Positions 26,301 through 34,974 of a stretch of 64,000 bases of DNA are shown piece by piece. The stretch spans positions 186,001 to 250,000 of the forward strand of contig NZ_PCGR01000003.1 in assembly GCF_002798305.1 (NCBI RefSeq), read 5' to 3'. The first letter of the stretch is position 1. The number at the start of each line of letters is the position of its first letter. The stretch is from Chryseomicrobium excrementi (lineage in GTDB: Bacteria > Bacillota > Bacilli > Bacillales_A > Planococcaceae). Made by a program: the position numbers and the translations under genes. The notes under the pieces are model-generated. The model was given only the letters and a program-made list of their open reading frames with translations, did not search any database and was not told the origin of the DNA.

Positions 26301-26549
26301 GTGGAGATAAGCAGAGAAGCGATTATCCAAGATATGTGTAAGGGTCATAGTAAGCTATATGAGTGTTATGACCGTTATGCACTGACTATTTGGAACATCT
26401 TGTGTAGGCGAGCTTTTTCAGAAGAGCTAAAAGAAAAAATTATGATAGAGACGTTTCAACAATTATGGATTCAGTCGAAAGGAATCAAAATCACGGGACT
26501 ACTGGTAGTAAGTATTTTAAAAGAGCGTATCTTGTTCTATGAACAATGA
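26301..26549 (+). CDS. Short protein resembling sigma-70 region 2 only
   Basis: An 82-residue ORF beginning at GTG with GGTGG 8 nt upstream. Residues 18-60 (LYECYDRYALTIWNILCRRAF, then KEKIMIETFQQLWIQS) follow the pattern of ECF sigma region 2 (LYDRYAPxLYGxALRIL...EEVLQEVFLQLW). There is no region 4, and the frame ends inside a terminator hairpin. It could be a truncated sigma factor, a sigma-region-2-only regulator, or a chance-preserved remnant. Its own terminator and palindrome-bearing upstream region favour an expressed gene. Function is not established. Confidence 0.5.
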   Translation: MEISREAIIQDMCKGHSKLYECYDRYALTIWNILCRRAFSEELKEKIMIETFQQLWIQSKGIKITGLLVVSILKERILFYEQ

Positions 26550-26562
26550 TCGCTCTTTTTTT
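26519..26562 (+). terminator. Terminator overlapping the end of the sigma-like ORF
   Basis: Outer arms AAGAGCG (26521-26527) and CGCTCTT (26551-26557), inner GTTC/GAAC, then seven or more Ts. The stop codon lies inside the hairpin. Confidence 0.75.
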
Positions 26563-27106
26563 ATGTGCGACGAAGTTTAACGTAATCAGCAAGTACGCCT
26601 TCGTAAATAAGGTGAGACTCTAAAACACGTCGGAAATCATCAGGCTCTACTAAGGATGGGAGTTTGGGCCAAAAGCGAATACCCGCTCGGTGTAAGATTT
26701 CAGCAACGAACTGCGAGCAAAAATAGGATCCTTGTGGTTCAAAAGGAGCTTTTACCGCCACTCCAAATACACCAAGTAGATTGTAGATGGTTTTTTTATT
26801 GTTCTTTTGAAACAGAGCAATCATCCGCTCGATTTTTTCATACTGGCGAGGGCTTACTTGAATCTCGTAAATGGCGCACGTCGTCTTAGGATATTTTTTA
26901 TATGTACCATTTAAAACATCTTCTTGGACGAATCCAGCTTTAAAAGGGTTGTTGGGTTTTTTGCGTCCAAAGCTATATAATTGAATCAAGTCCTTGTCTA
27001 AAGAGAGAGACGAATGATTATAAGGGGCTTTTGTATAGGTTTTGATGGTCTTCGTGAAGACCGTGCCTGTATCGGTTAATAAAATATAGATAAATCGTTC
27101 ATTCAA
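26561..27106 (-). CDS. Permuted NlpC/P60 (YiiX/YycO-like) papain-fold protein
   Basis: A 181-residue protein with the permuted order of this clan. A histidine comes early in APYNHSSLSLD, then a beta-rich middle (CAIYEIQVSPRQYEKIERMI), and the cysteine comes late in GSYFCSQFVAEILHRAGI. Such proteins are thiol hydrolases/amidases or acyltransferases acting on lipids or peptides. No signal peptide is seen. GGAGAGGATCC precedes ATG 27106. It is divergent from a CdsA-like gene with only 42 bp between. Substrate unknown. Confidence 0.72.
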   Translation of the reverse strand: MNERFIYILLTDTGTVFTKTIKTYTKAPYNHSSLSLDKDLIQLYSFGRKKPNNPFKAGFVQEDVLNGTYKKYPKTTCAIYEIQVSPRQYEKIERMIALFQKNNKKTIYNLLGVFGVAVKAPFEPQGSYFCSQFVAEILHRAGIRFWPKLPSLVEPDDFRRVLESHLIYEGVLADYVKLRRT

Positions 27107-27148
27107 AGGGGATCCTCTCCTTACGTTTGAGTCCAGGGGTGTGGGAAT

Positions 27149-28120
27149 GTGAATGTAGACTATTTTATGAATTCGACCTTTTATGTTGTGTACGTCGTCT
27201 TTATTGTTTTGATTATCGTCAGTCTTCTTGTTTCAGTTATAACATATTTTCAGAAGAGGAAAAATAAGGGCAGCAACAAATATGAAGAATTAGTGATTCG
27301 AACAAGATTGTGGTGGGGGATGGCAACCATCTTTGGTCTGTCCTTCTTAGTGCATCCGAATGTTTCATTGGTCTCATTGATGGTGCTGTGTTTTTTGGCT
27401 CTTCGAGAGTATTTTTCTATGTTAGAGACCCGAAAGCAAGACCGTCGTTTATTTATCTGGGCCTATCTAGCGATTCCTATTAATTTCTATTGGATCTACG
27501 TCGGTTGGTACGGCATGTTTATTGTATTTATTCCGATTTATGTTTTTTTGTTTTTACCACTGGCCCGTTTGTTCCAAAAAAGCAGCGCTGGTTTTTTAAA
27601 ATCAGTCAGTATGACGCAGTGGGGGCTCATGCTACTTGTTTTCGGTCTAAGCCACTTGGCGCTATTTGCAAAAATGCCTGAGATTACAAGGCATGATGTG
27701 GGGATTGCTACTGAATACGGTGCTTTGATGGTATTGTTTTTAATCCCACTAACGCAAGCGAATGACGTAATTCAATATGTGGTGTCCAAGAACTTTGGAA
27801 GGCATAAGGTATTGCCTGTTGCGAATCCGGACCTAACATGGGAAGGGGTATTCGCAGGAATTATCGGAACCACTATCTTGGCAGTGTTGATTGCACCTTG
27901 GATCACACCGATGTCTTTGCAGTTCAGTATTTTTGCTGGATTTTTAATCGGAGCAACCGGGTTCTTTGGGACGGCAGTAATGTCAGCACTAAAACGAAAC
28001 TTCTTCTTACGAGAAACGGTAGATGGGCAAGTCATTGAAAGTAAGACAATCAACAAAGTGGATAGCCTGACTTATACTGCGCCGGTCTTCTTTCATCTAG
28101 TCTACTGGGCTATTTTTTAA
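27149..28120 (+). CDS. CdsA/YnbB-like phosphatidate cytidylyltransferase family protein
   Basis: A 323-residue polytopic membrane protein (about eight helices). The C-terminal third shows the family pattern: TQANDVIQYVVSKNFGRHK (DxxQ..G..FG.hk), PDLTWEGVFAG, and SALKRNFFLRET...INKVDSLTYTAPVFFH in place of the CdsA signature S-x-x-KR-x4-KD...HGG-x-DR-x-D. The KR and final VDS are kept, but the KD and HGG parts are replaced, as in YnbB-type divergent members. CDP-diacylglycerol synthesis is possible but not assured. The start is GTG 27149; a GGGG run lies about 9 nt upstream. Confidence 0.7.
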   Translation: MNVDYFMNSTFYVVYVVFIVLIIVSLLVSVITYFQKRKNKGSNKYEELVIRTRLWWGMATIFGLSFLVHPNVSLVSLMVLCFLALREYFSMLETRKQDRRLFIWAYLAIPINFYWIYVGWYGMFIVFIPIYVFLFLPLARLFQKSSAGFLKSVSMTQWGLMLLVFGLSHLALFAKMPEITRHDVGIATEYGALMVLFLIPLTQANDVIQYVVSKNFGRHKVLPVANPDLTWEGVFAGIIGTTILAVLIAPWITPMSLQFSIFAGFLIGATGFFGTAVMSALKRNFFLRETVDGQVIESKTINKVDSLTYTAPVFFHLVYWAIF

Positions 28121-28197
28121 ACCGACTGCAGGAGTTTCCGGATTATGTTAAACTGGACTTATCGAAATTGTCAGAAACTATAAGGAGTGTAGGACAC

Positions 28198-28782
28198 ATG
28201 TCAATGGAATTACTTACAAAGCAGACAGCTGGCGTGATCAATGCGGTGACGAAACAGCCGAAATGGGAGAAAGAGGCACTCCTTGAAGGAATTCAAAAGA
28301 TACTCGTTGAAAAGCGGGGAAAAGTAGACTCTGATGAAGCGTATTTAGATTCTTTACTACAAAATGTGGCATTCTACGTCAATCATACAAACGGAATGAA
28401 CAACTTCTTTTTCCAAAGTATTGATAAAGAGACGTTTTACACGCCAGAAAGCTTTAAGGTCTATTTAAGCAATCTACGGACGATGGTCAAAGATCCAGAA
28501 GAGCTGCAAAAGATGATGGACAAACAGCGTGACTTCGTATTGAAGGGTGAAACAATAGAACATCAGGCACGTCATGCCGAGCTAGCCTACATGACAACAA
28601 AAATTGTAAATGATCTGCTGCTCGACTTTTTGATGACATTTTATCATCCGAACAACCGGGAACCGATGCAGCCATTTATGGAATACAGTGCAAAAGTGGT
28701 CGTCGAGACCGTGTTCAAATTCTGCAATACATATGCTTCTTTGCAGATCAATCAATTGCCAGGTAAAGAAAACTTAAATTAA
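28198..28782 (+). CDS. Uncharacterised helical cytoplasmic protein
   Basis: A 194-residue protein I do not recognise. It is predominantly alpha-helical, with no signal peptide, membrane segment or cysteine pair. Notable stretches are FYVNHTNGMNNFFFQSIDKETFY and the C-terminal FMTFYHPNNREPMQPFMEYSAKVVVETVFKF. ATG 28198 is chosen because AAGGAG lies 10 nt upstream; a longer frame from TTG 28168 has no such signal. It is a single-gene unit ended by a hairpin. Its codon use resembles the neighbours, so it is likely a real gene. Confidence 0.7.
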   Translation: MSMELLTKQTAGVINAVTKQPKWEKEALLEGIQKILVEKRGKVDSDEAYLDSLLQNVAFYVNHTNGMNNFFFQSIDKETFYTPESFKVYLSNLRTMVKDPEELQKMMDKQRDFVLKGETIEHQARHAELAYMTTKIVNDLLLDFLMTFYHPNNREPMQPFMEYSAKVVVETVFKFCNTYASLQINQLPGKENLN

Positions 28783-28789
28783 TCGAACA

Positions 28790-28824
28790 AAATCCTCTTC
28801 TGAGTTAACAGGAGAGGATTTTTT
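28790..28824. terminator. Bidirectional terminator after the helical protein
   Basis: Arms AAATCCTCT and AGAGGATTT with inner CTG/CAG; six Ts on the plus strand and TTTTGTT on the minus strand. Confidence 0.85.
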
Positions 28825-28829
28825 AGTCT

Positions 28830-29066
28830 TTACTCGCCCCATTTGAAAGGTTTGAAGCGCTTTTTAATTTTTGGAACATCATGCAAATTGTCTAACCATT
28901 CTTCAATATATCCGCAACTTTCGCATAGGTAACGGCCTACAGGAGATTGCGTGAGGGACGTGATCCCTGTATAAATATTGTTGCCGATTTCCCCAGCCTC
29001 TTGGATGCCGTGGATATAGAGGATATCTTGGCCGGAACATTTGGGGCAGATTCCTGTATGCTTCAT
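28830..29066 (-). CDS. Small zinc-ribbon protein
   Basis: A 78-residue protein with two CxxC knuckles, CPKC near the N-terminus and CESC at mid-length (RYLCESCGYIEEWLD), forming one zinc ribbon. It ends in a basic tail. ATG 29066 is preferred because GGAG lies 8 nt upstream and overlaps the alternative GTG. It is divergent from the L33 gene. Role unknown. Confidence 0.72.
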   Translation of the reverse strand: MKHTGICPKCSGQDILYIHGIQEAGEIGNNIYTGITSLTQSPVGRYLCESCGYIEEWLDNLHDVPKIKKRFKPFKWGE

Positions 29067-29147
29067 GTTTACCACTCCTTTTCTTTGTGTACGTTAGAAA
29101 ACTAGTAAAGTTTCAGTTGCAATCCATGGGAGATTGAAGAATTCTAT

Positions 29148-29168
29148 AAAACGTAACTATTACGATTT
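29148..29168. promoter_or_regulatory. Zur-like zinc-responsive operator upstream of rpmG
   Basis: Inverted arms AAAACGTAAC and ATTACGATTT flank one base. The right arm is identical to the Bacillus subtilis Zur box half-site ATTACGATTT, and the left differs from perfect symmetry at two positions. It ends 23 bp before the start codon of a zinc-independent L33, a classic Zur target. No zur gene is in the window. Confidence 0.75.
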
Positions 29169-29191
29169 GATGAATCTTTAGGAGGATCAAC

Positions 29192-29341
29192 ATGCGCGTA
29201 AATATCACACTTGCTTGTACAGAAACAGGAGATCGTAATTACATCACGACAAAAAACAAACGCAACAACCCGGAAAGAATTGAACTCAAAAAATACTGTC
29301 CACGTCTAAAGCGTGTTACTTTACACAGAGAAACAAAATAA
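29192..29341 (+). CDS. rpmG: 50S ribosomal protein L33, zinc-independent (C-minus) type
   Basis: A 49-residue L33 beginning [20 protein letters not shown] and ending LHRETK. Zinc-binding L33 has two CxxC pairs. Here the first is CTET and the second is reduced to a lone Cys (KYCPRL), so zinc cannot be held by four cysteines. This is the C-minus paralogue type that replaces the zinc form when zinc is scarce. TAGGAGGATCAAC precedes ATG 29192. The Zur-like box upstream supports zinc-starvation expression. Confidence 0.92.
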   Translation: MRVNITLACTETGDRNYITTKNKRNNPERIELKKYCPRLKRVTLHRETK

Positions 29342-29349
29342 CTAACAAA

Positions 29350-29376
29350 AAGAGCTGGGGCTGCCAGCTCTTTTTT
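29350..29376. terminator. Bidirectional terminator between rpmG and uppP
   Basis: Arms AAGAGCTGG and CCAGCTCTT, with six Ts on the plus strand and five on the minus strand. Confidence 0.9.
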
Positions 29377-30182
29377 CATCCTAAAAGTAAGAACCCGAAA
29401 CCTACTACTAAACAGTAAATTGTAAAGTAGATCAGATTGCCTTTTGCCATAATGTTCATAAACCATTTTAATGCGAAATAAGAAAAACCAAATGAGAATA
29501 AAAAGGCTAAAGAATAAGGGAACCACATATCCCCAAGTGCTAATTCAGGCAGTTTCACTAGAATTAGACCTACACTAATCGGTATAAATAAGAGAAATGA
29601 AAATCGCAGAGCCGTCTCTTGTTTCATGCCTAACCCCATAGCTGCTACAATAGTAGCTCCTGAGCGACTGACTCCAGGTATCAGCGCTACTGCCTGAGCA
29701 AGTCCCACAATCAAGGCATCTTTCCACGTAAGATCGCCATCTTGTTTTCTTCCCTTCAAATTGCGTATAAAGAACAGGGCGACACCAGTGACAATCAACG
29801 CTACTGCCACGGTTTTAGAGGATTTAAACACAGAAGCGATTGTATCTTCGAATAGTAAGCCGATGATGCCAGCTGGAATAGTGGCAATGACCAAATACAC
29901 CACAAACTGAAAATCGCGTCTAGTCTCATCTGTCTTCCCTTTAAAGTACGCTACCGAGTTCGATGCCAATCGCATCAAATCTTTTCGATAAATAAGTAAT
30001 ACAGCCAGTAGAGACGCGAAGTTCATTAAAATCTCAAATGTAAAATCATCCGTGCGCATCTCTAGTCCAAATAACTCTTGAGCAATGACCAGATGCCCAC
30101 TTGAAGAAATGGGGATAGGTTCTGTAAATCCTTGAAGAGCCCCTAAAACTATGTATTTTAGTAGTACAAGTAGTTCCTCCAT
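29376..30182 (-). CDS. uppP: Undecaprenyl-diphosphatase (UppP/BacA family)
   Basis: A 268-residue membrane enzyme that dephosphorylates undecaprenyl diphosphate outside the membrane to recycle the carrier for cell-wall synthesis. The first re-entrant motif is [16 protein letters not shown], with the (E/Q)xxxE residues as Q17 and E21. The second motif is [10 protein letters not shown] with the catalytic Arg/Ser. The common FLP after TE is replaced by PIP. About eight helices; AAGGAG 6 nt before ATG 30182. Overproduction is linked to bacitracin resistance in this family. Confidence 0.92.
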   Translation of the reverse strand: MEELLVLLKYIVLGALQGFTEPIPISSSGHLVIAQELFGLEMRTDDFTFEILMNFASLLAVLLIYRKDLMRLASNSVAYFKGKTDETRRDFQFVVYLVIATIPAGIIGLLFEDTIASVFKSSKTVAVALIVTGVALFFIRNLKGRKQDGDLTWKDALIVGLAQAVALIPGVSRSGATIVAAMGLGMKQETALRFSFLLFIPISVGLILVKLPELALGDMWFPYSLAFLFSFGFSYFALKWFMNIMAKGNLIYFTIYCLVVGFGFLLLG

Positions 30183-30520
30183 ATCAAACTCCTTCTCTAA
30201 AAATTATCTACAACTTCAAATTGGTATGTATTAATCACTTTGCGAACGGCGCGTATCGTCTTCCCATCTTCCGCATCTTAAGGAATGGTAAACGTGTCCG
30301 TTTCACCCACAAAAGATATAGACGTCACGCGAGTCGGATTGGGTTCATAATGACGGATGATTTTTCAACTTTCGACACTAAACCAATTAGAAATTGTGTC
30401 AAAATCGAATCATCCAAATCCCTTTTTCTTTCGTTTTCTAGATATGTAAATGAAGTTCATTCAAATTTCACAATCGCTTTTTATACTTAGAAGCGGAATC
30501 TATCGAAGGAGGAAAACCAA
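30183..30520. other. Intergenic region between uppP and the CopC gene
   Basis: 338 bp separate divergent genes. An open frame at 30221-30490 (+) gives a basic peptide with no recognisable domain and no good ribosome binding site, so I do not call it a gene. No strong palindrome or terminator is evident. The divergent promoters must lie here, but I cannot place them with confidence. Confidence 0.5.
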
Positions 30521-31102
30521 ATGAAATTAATTAAAGCATTTTTTACTACTCTATTTATTTTAGCATTTGCAGGAACCGCTTCTGCTCATACAGGTTTAAG
30601 CACCACGAATCCTGAAGATGGATCAGAGGTTACAGAAGCCATTGATTCTATTTCTTTAACGTATTCCGGTCAAATTGAAGAGGGGAGTTCTTTTGAAGTC
30701 CTGGATGCAGAAGGTACTGAAGTTTCCGTTAATGAATTCACTGTCACAGACGGCGTATTAACCGGAAACTTAGAGAATCCTCTAGAAAATGGTGAGTACA
30801 CAGTGAATTGGAACTCCATCAGTGAAGATGGTCACCCATTAGAAGGGACATTTGGCTTTACTGTGAATGCACCCGTTGAGGAAGTGATAACCACTGGACA
30901 AAGCGAATCAACAGAAGAAGTAGAAACTACGAATACTATGACAGAAGAAGCGGATGAAACTTCTCAAGCGACAGAAGTAGCTTCTTCAGCTATTACAATG
31001 GATCAACAAGAGTCGTCTCCACTGATTTGGGTGATTGCTGCTCTTGCTGTTGTTCTTGTGGCAGTCAGTATCTTCGCTATTGCTCGTAGAAAGAAAGCTT
31101 AA
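30521..31102 (+). CDS. CopC domain copper-binding exported protein, membrane-anchored
   Basis: A 193-residue protein. A Sec signal peptide ends ...GTASA, so the mature chain begins AHTG, placing a histidine next to the N-terminus as in the CopC copper brace. The CopC fold covers about 23-120: TNPEDGSEVTEA, then NWNSISEDGHPLEGTFGF, with the conserved DGH. A Thr/Glu-rich linker leads to a C-terminal membrane helix and RRKKA. GAAGGAGG precedes ATG 30521. Its stop overlaps the start of the CopD gene (TAATG), so they work together in copper uptake or handling. Confidence 0.88.
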   Translation: MKLIKAFFTTLFILAFAGTASAHTGLSTTNPEDGSEVTEAIDSISLTYSGQIEEGSSFEVLDAEGTEVSVNEFTVTDGVLTGNLENPLENGEYTVNWNSISEDGHPLEGTFGFTVNAPVEEVITTGQSESTEEVETTNTMTEEADETSQATEVASSAITMDQQESSPLIWVIAALAVVLVAVSIFAIARRKKA

Positions 31103-32187
31103 TGGAACTTTTCGTAATGGTAGGGCAGCTAGTTCTGTCGCTTGGACTTGCTGTTCTTGTCGGTAGTTTTTTACTGCTCGCTGTTCCGGTGTCGGCACGG
31201 CCTGCGCTGAGTATTTCACCTTTAGTGATTTTAGGGAGCGTTCTTGCTGTAGTAGCAGGAGCAGCTATACCAATCTTTCAGATTGCTCAGGCACTCACAC
31301 CACGTCTATCGTTTACAACTGCACTTGAAACGGTTCTGTTAACTTACCGAACGGGCCTTGCCTGGGACTTTACGTTACTCGGTGGTGTCCTTCTTGTAGT
31401 CATCTATGCATTATTCAACCATCGCTCGGAACGTATTTTTCAAGTAGCCTATCTCGCGTTGACCGTGTTTATGATTGGTACGATAGCTTGGGCGAGTCAT
31501 GCCAGTTCTATAGCTCCTATTAAAGGGTTTGTAGGAGACTTTCTACATCTTTTAGCAGCTGCAATTTGGGTAGGGGTTGTAGTAGTCATAGCTTGGTTCT
31601 CTACAAATACGGCGAATTGGAAACCGTGGTTAGGCTGGTTCTCACCTGTCGCCTTTATTTGTTTTGTTACGATGGGACTCAGTGGGTTTTTGTTAATGGA
31701 TTTGACCGTACCAAATTATGTGACAGGTTTGAGCACTTCTTATGGGCAAGGACTCTTCATTAAGCAATTGTTAATGATCCCTCTCATAGCGTACATCGTC
31801 ATCAATAGTTTCTTTATGAAGCGTTGGATGGATGCGAGAAAACTTGATCCTGTGCCTTGGGTACGAGCAGAATCGATTATTTTAATTGCCATCTTTGCAG
31901 TGACTGCCTTCTTTAGTCACCAAGCTCCCCCAAGTTCAATGGTGATGGAAGCTAATGTATCTAAGCTGTCAGCATTTTTCTTACAAGCGCCTGTTCAAAA
32001 TGGGATGGAGCTAAGTCTGCAACTAGGTGTAGGTACGTTCCTTTTCACAGGACTTGCGTTGCTGTTTGGAGGGCTTGTTGTCACAGCATTTATTAAGAAA
32101 GCGCCGTTACTGGCAGGAGGGCTGTTTAGTATAGCCGCGGTTGCCAGTGCTTATATGGGCTTAATGTCAGGAATCAATATCGTTTAG
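31102..32187 (+). CDS. CopD family copper transport membrane protein
   Basis: A 361-residue protein with about eight or nine helices, of the CopD family. Typical elements are IAWASHASSI, FVGDFLHLLAAAIWVGVVVVIAW (His-containing helix), FSPVAFICFVTMGLSGF and FFSHQAPPSSM. Together with the upstream CopC protein it resembles a split YcnJ, the CopD-CopC copper importer of B. subtilis. It starts within the CopC stop codon. A terminator follows. Direction of transport is inferred from YcnJ. Confidence 0.85.
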   Translation: MELFVMVGQLVLSLGLAVLVGSFLLLAVPVSARPALSISPLVILGSVLAVVAGAAIPIFQIAQALTPRLSFTTALETVLLTYRTGLAWDFTLLGGVLLVVIYALFNHRSERIFQVAYLALTVFMIGTIAWASHASSIAPIKGFVGDFLHLLAAAIWVGVVVVIAWFSTNTANWKPWLGWFSPVAFICFVTMGLSGFLLMDLTVPNYVTGLSTSYGQGLFIKQLLMIPLIAYIVINSFFMKRWMDARKLDPVPWVRAESIILIAIFAVTAFFSHQAPPSSMVMEANVSKLSAFFLQAPVQNGMELSLQLGVGTFLFTGLALLFGGLVVTAFIKKAPLLAGGLFSIAAVASAYMGLMSGINIV

Positions 32188-32188
32188 G

Positions 32189-32214
32189 GACTCTTCTGAG
32201 GAAGGGTCTTTTTT
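32189..32214 (+). terminator. Intrinsic terminator of the CopC-CopD unit
   Basis: Arms GACTCTTC and GAAGGGTC (one G-U pair), then TTTTTT. Confidence 0.8.
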
Positions 32215-32289
32215 GCGTTCGCGAAAAGAAGATAAATGGCTTACAATGGAAAAGAAGGCGTTTTCATTCACACTGGAGGAGGACTACTC

Positions 32290-33225
32290 ATGACTTTTCG
32301 ACGTACAAAGATTGCCGTAATTGGCGCAGGTTTTACGGGAGCAACTACAGCGTTTCTGCTTGCTCAGAAAGAATTAGGTGATGTGGTATTAGTTGATATT
32401 CCAGAACAAGAAAATCCGACAAAAGGAAAAGCACTTGATATGTTAGAGACCGGCCCTGTTCAAAAGTTTAGCACGCATGTCACAGGAGCTTCCGATTATG
32501 AAGCGATACGGGATGCGGATCTTGTTATCATAACAGCGGGAATTGCAAGAAAGCCTGGAATGAGTCGAGACGACCTCGTAGCTACGAATGCAAACATCAT
32601 GCGCTCGGTCTCTGAGAACATCAAACAGTTTGCACCTAACAGTTACATCTTAGTGTTAAGCAACCCGGTAGATGCCATGACGTATGTTTGCTATCAGACG
32701 ACGGGATTCCCAAAAAATCGTGTCATCGGTCAATCAGGTGTTTTAGACACAGCGCGTTTTTCTACATTCGTAGCAGAAGAACTTCAAGTTTCTGCTAAGG
32801 ACGTTACGGGATTCGTCTTAGGGGGTCATGGGGATGATATGGTTCCCTTGGTACGGTATTCGAATGCAGGAGGTGTTCCATTGACGGCGTTACTACCTCA
32901 AGAGCAATTAGACGCTATAGTGGAACGTACACGAAAAGGTGGGGGAGAAATCGTAGCCTTACTTGGAAATGGCAGTGCTTATTATGCTCCTGCAGCATCC
33001 TTAGTAGAAATGGCAGAGGCTATTATTAAAGATGAGAAGCGGATTCTTCCGGCCATTGCCTATTTAGAGGGGGAATATGGATATCAGGATCTTTACCTCG
33101 GAGTACCTACAATCCTAGGTGGCGATGGCATCGAAAAGATCATTGAATTAGAACTTACTGACGAAGAGAAAGCAGCACTAGACCGTTCGGTAGAGTCTGT
33201 ACAACAAGTTATGAAGCTCGTTTAG
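32290..33225 (+). CDS. mdh: Malate dehydrogenase (NAD-dependent)
   Basis: A 311-residue LDH/MDH-superfamily enzyme converting malate and oxaloacetate. The Rossmann motif is [18 protein letters not shown]. Malate specificity is shown by [12 protein letters not shown] (Arg where LDHs have Gln). The catalytic His is in [14 protein letters not shown], and substrate Arg in LDTARF. ATG 32290 is chosen because GGAGGAGG lies 7 nt upstream. It is next to a thiolase gene, not in a citZ-icd-mdh cluster; whether another mdh exists elsewhere cannot be seen. Confidence 0.92.
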   Translation: MTFRRTKIAVIGAGFTGATTAFLLAQKELGDVVLVDIPEQENPTKGKALDMLETGPVQKFSTHVTGASDYEAIRDADLVIITAGIARKPGMSRDDLVATNANIMRSVSENIKQFAPNSYILVLSNPVDAMTYVCYQTTGFPKNRVIGQSGVLDTARFSTFVAEELQVSAKDVTGFVLGGHGDDMVPLVRYSNAGGVPLTALLPQEQLDAIVERTRKGGGEIVALLGNGSAYYAPAASLVEMAEAIIKDEKRILPAIAYLEGEYGYQDLYLGVPTILGGDGIEKIIELELTDEEKAALDRSVESVQQVMKLV

Positions 33226-33248
33226 AAGCGAACAAGGGGGAATAAGTA

Positions 33249-34433
33249 GTGAAACCAGTCTATTTAGTAGAAGGTGCCCGTACAGCATTTACAGCGTTTG
33301 GAGGCTCGTTTTCTGCAGTGCCTGCAGACGAATTAGGAAAAGTGACAGCAGAGGAAGCCATGAAGCGGTCTGGAGTCACACCAGAGCAAATCGATCACGT
33401 GATTTACGGGAATGTCATTCATTCACATACGAATGCGGCGTATCTAGCACGTCATATTGGGTTGAAAGCAGGAGTACCGAAAGAAGTTCCTGCACTGACA
33501 CTCAACCGGTTATGTGGATCTGGGACACAAGCACTCGTTTCTGCAGCACAACTCATCCAACTCGGAGAAGCGGATATCGTATTGGCAGGTGGCGCTGAAA
33601 ACATGTCGATGGCACCATTCGCGAGTTTCTCAAGTCGCTTCCATCAAAATAAACTTGGCGCTATGAAGTTTGACGACATGGTAATGGCAACACTGACAGA
33701 CGAGTATACGGGTAATGGCATGGGGATGACGGCCGAAAACTTGTCGGACCAGTATTCTATCACTCGTGAAGAGCAAGATGCGTTTGCTGTAGAGAGTCAT
33801 CAGCGAGCAGCACAAGCTCGTGAATCAGGTCGCTTTGCTAAGGAAATCGTTCCGTTTCCGGTGACGAATCGCAAAGGTACAGTTCTGGTAGAAGTGGACG
33901 AGCACATCAAACCAGACACAACGGTGGACACACTTGGGAAGCTGCGTCCTTCTTTCAAAAAAGAAGGAACCGTTACAGCTGGGAATGCAAGTGGAATCAA
34001 CGATGGAGCGGCTAGCTTAATCGTCGCTGGAGAAGAGGCGGTTTCACAGCACGGCTTGAAGCCAATGGCTCGCATCCTGTCATGGGGTGTATCCGGAGTA
34101 GATCCTGAGATTATGGGGATTGGACCGGTACCTGCGATTAAACAAGCCTTGGAACGCGCTGACCTAACACTTGATCAAATGGACCTCGTCGAAGTGAACG
34201 AAGCCTTTGCTGCTCAGTACTTAGCTGTAGAAAAAGAGCTAGGTCTTGACCGAGCGAAGACGAACGTCAACGGAGGAGCCTTAGCACTTGGCCATCCGGT
34301 TGGAACGAGTGGAGCCCGTATCGTGTTAAGTCTTGCATATGAGCTGAAGGAACGCGGATTGAAATACGGTGTAGCCAGTCTCTGCATCGGTGGCGGCCAA
34401 GGCATTGCCATGATTATTGAGAGCATGGAATAG
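33249..34433 (+). CDS. Acetyl-CoA acetyltransferase (thiolase)
   Basis: A 394-residue thiolase. The nucleophilic cysteine is C89 in [13 protein letters not shown]. The GHP motif is in [16 protein letters not shown], and the second active cysteine is in [13 protein letters not shown]. Length and motifs fit a biosynthetic/degradative acetoacetyl-CoA thiolase. It lies 23 bp after mdh on the same strand with GGGGG 8 nt before GTG 33249, so co-transcription is likely. It has no 3-hydroxyacyl-CoA dehydrogenase partner nearby. Confidence 0.9.
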   Translation: MKPVYLVEGARTAFTAFGGSFSAVPADELGKVTAEEAMKRSGVTPEQIDHVIYGNVIHSHTNAAYLARHIGLKAGVPKEVPALTLNRLCGSGTQALVSAAQLIQLGEADIVLAGGAENMSMAPFASFSSRFHQNKLGAMKFDDMVMATLTDEYTGNGMGMTAENLSDQYSITREEQDAFAVESHQRAAQARESGRFAKEIVPFPVTNRKGTVLVEVDEHIKPDTTVDTLGKLRPSFKKEGTVTAGNASGINDGAASLIVAGEEAVSQHGLKPMARILSWGVSGVDPEIMGIGPVPAIKQALERADLTLDQMDLVEVNEAFAAQYLAVEKELGLDRAKTNVNGGALALGHPVGTSGARIVLSLAYELKERGLKYGVASLCIGGGQGIAMIIESME

Positions 34434-34437
34434 ATTG

Positions 34438-34470
34438 AAGAGCTTGGACAACTGTCCAGGCTCTTTTTTT
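34438..34470 (+). terminator. Terminator after the thiolase gene
   Basis: Arms AAGAGC-t-TGGACA and TGTCCA-g-GCTCTT, then seven Ts. The T-tract overlaps the -35 of the next promoter. Confidence 0.9.
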
Positions 34471-34497
34471 GACGCTAGCTGGTCAAAATGATACAAT
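34469..34497 (+). promoter_or_regulatory. SigA-type promoter of the mhqR-like operon
   Basis: TTGACG (34469-34474), exactly 17 nt, TACAAT (34492-34497). Confidence 0.8.
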
Positions 34498-34515
34498 TAT
34501 CTCGAAATCAAGATA
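34498..34515. promoter_or_regulatory. MhqR-type operator
   Basis: TATCTCGAAATCAAGATA, an imperfect inverted repeat starting right after the -10. It closely follows the B. subtilis MhqR box (ATCT-cga-A-t-TC-g-AGAT). The downstream first gene is an MhqR-sized MarR protein, which fits autorepression. Confidence 0.8.
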
Positions 34516-34533
34516 AAGGAGGCGTGGATCACA

Positions 34534-34974
34534 ATGGAAACGAAACAAGTAGGCCTCGCAATTGAAGCGCTCGTTCGTACGTCAGGCGCCTTTCACCAAC
34601 GAATCAAAGAAGATGCTACTAGAAACGGACTTCACGTTACGGAATTTTCTGTTCTTGAGCTACTTTACCATCAAGGACGTCAGCCTGTTCAAAAGGTAGC
34701 CAAGCACGTGTTGATCACCAGTGGAAGTACGACTTACGTACTCGATAAGTTACTGAAAAAAGAACTCATCACTCGAACGGTATGCTCCGAAGACCGTCGT
34801 ATTACGTATATTGAATTAAGCGAACAAGGCCAACATTTGATGCAGCAGGCCTTTCCTGAACATTTAGAACGAATGAAACAGTATTTTGATGGGATAGAAG
34901 AAGATGAGATTCAAACATGGCTTGAAATTACTCGAAAATTGGGCAAGGCGGCCCGCAAAGGAGAGCGTTCATAA
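34534..34974 (+). CDS. mhqR: MarR family regulator, MhqR-like
   Basis: A 146-residue winged-HTH repressor. The recognition region is VTEFSVLELLYHQGRQPVQKVAKHVLITSGSTTYVLDKLLKKELI, with the wing CSEDRRITYIELSEQG. Length (MhqR is 145), the operator just upstream, and the two downstream genes (MhqD- and MhqN-like) support an MhqR orthologue. MhqR derepresses its targets in response to quinones, catechols and related electrophiles. Its stop overlaps the hydrolase start. Confidence 0.82.
   Translation: METKQVGLAIEALVRTSGAFHQRIKEDATRNGLHVTEFSVLELLYHQGRQPVQKVAKHVLITSGSTTYVLDKLLKKELITRTVCSEDRRITYIELSEQGQHLMQQAFPEHLERMKQYFDGIEEDEIQTWLEITRKLGKAARKGERS

Noticed and set aside
30221-30490. Open frame of 89 codons in the uppP/CopC gap
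   Set aside because: No ribosome binding site, no recognisable domain and unusual composition; most likely chance.
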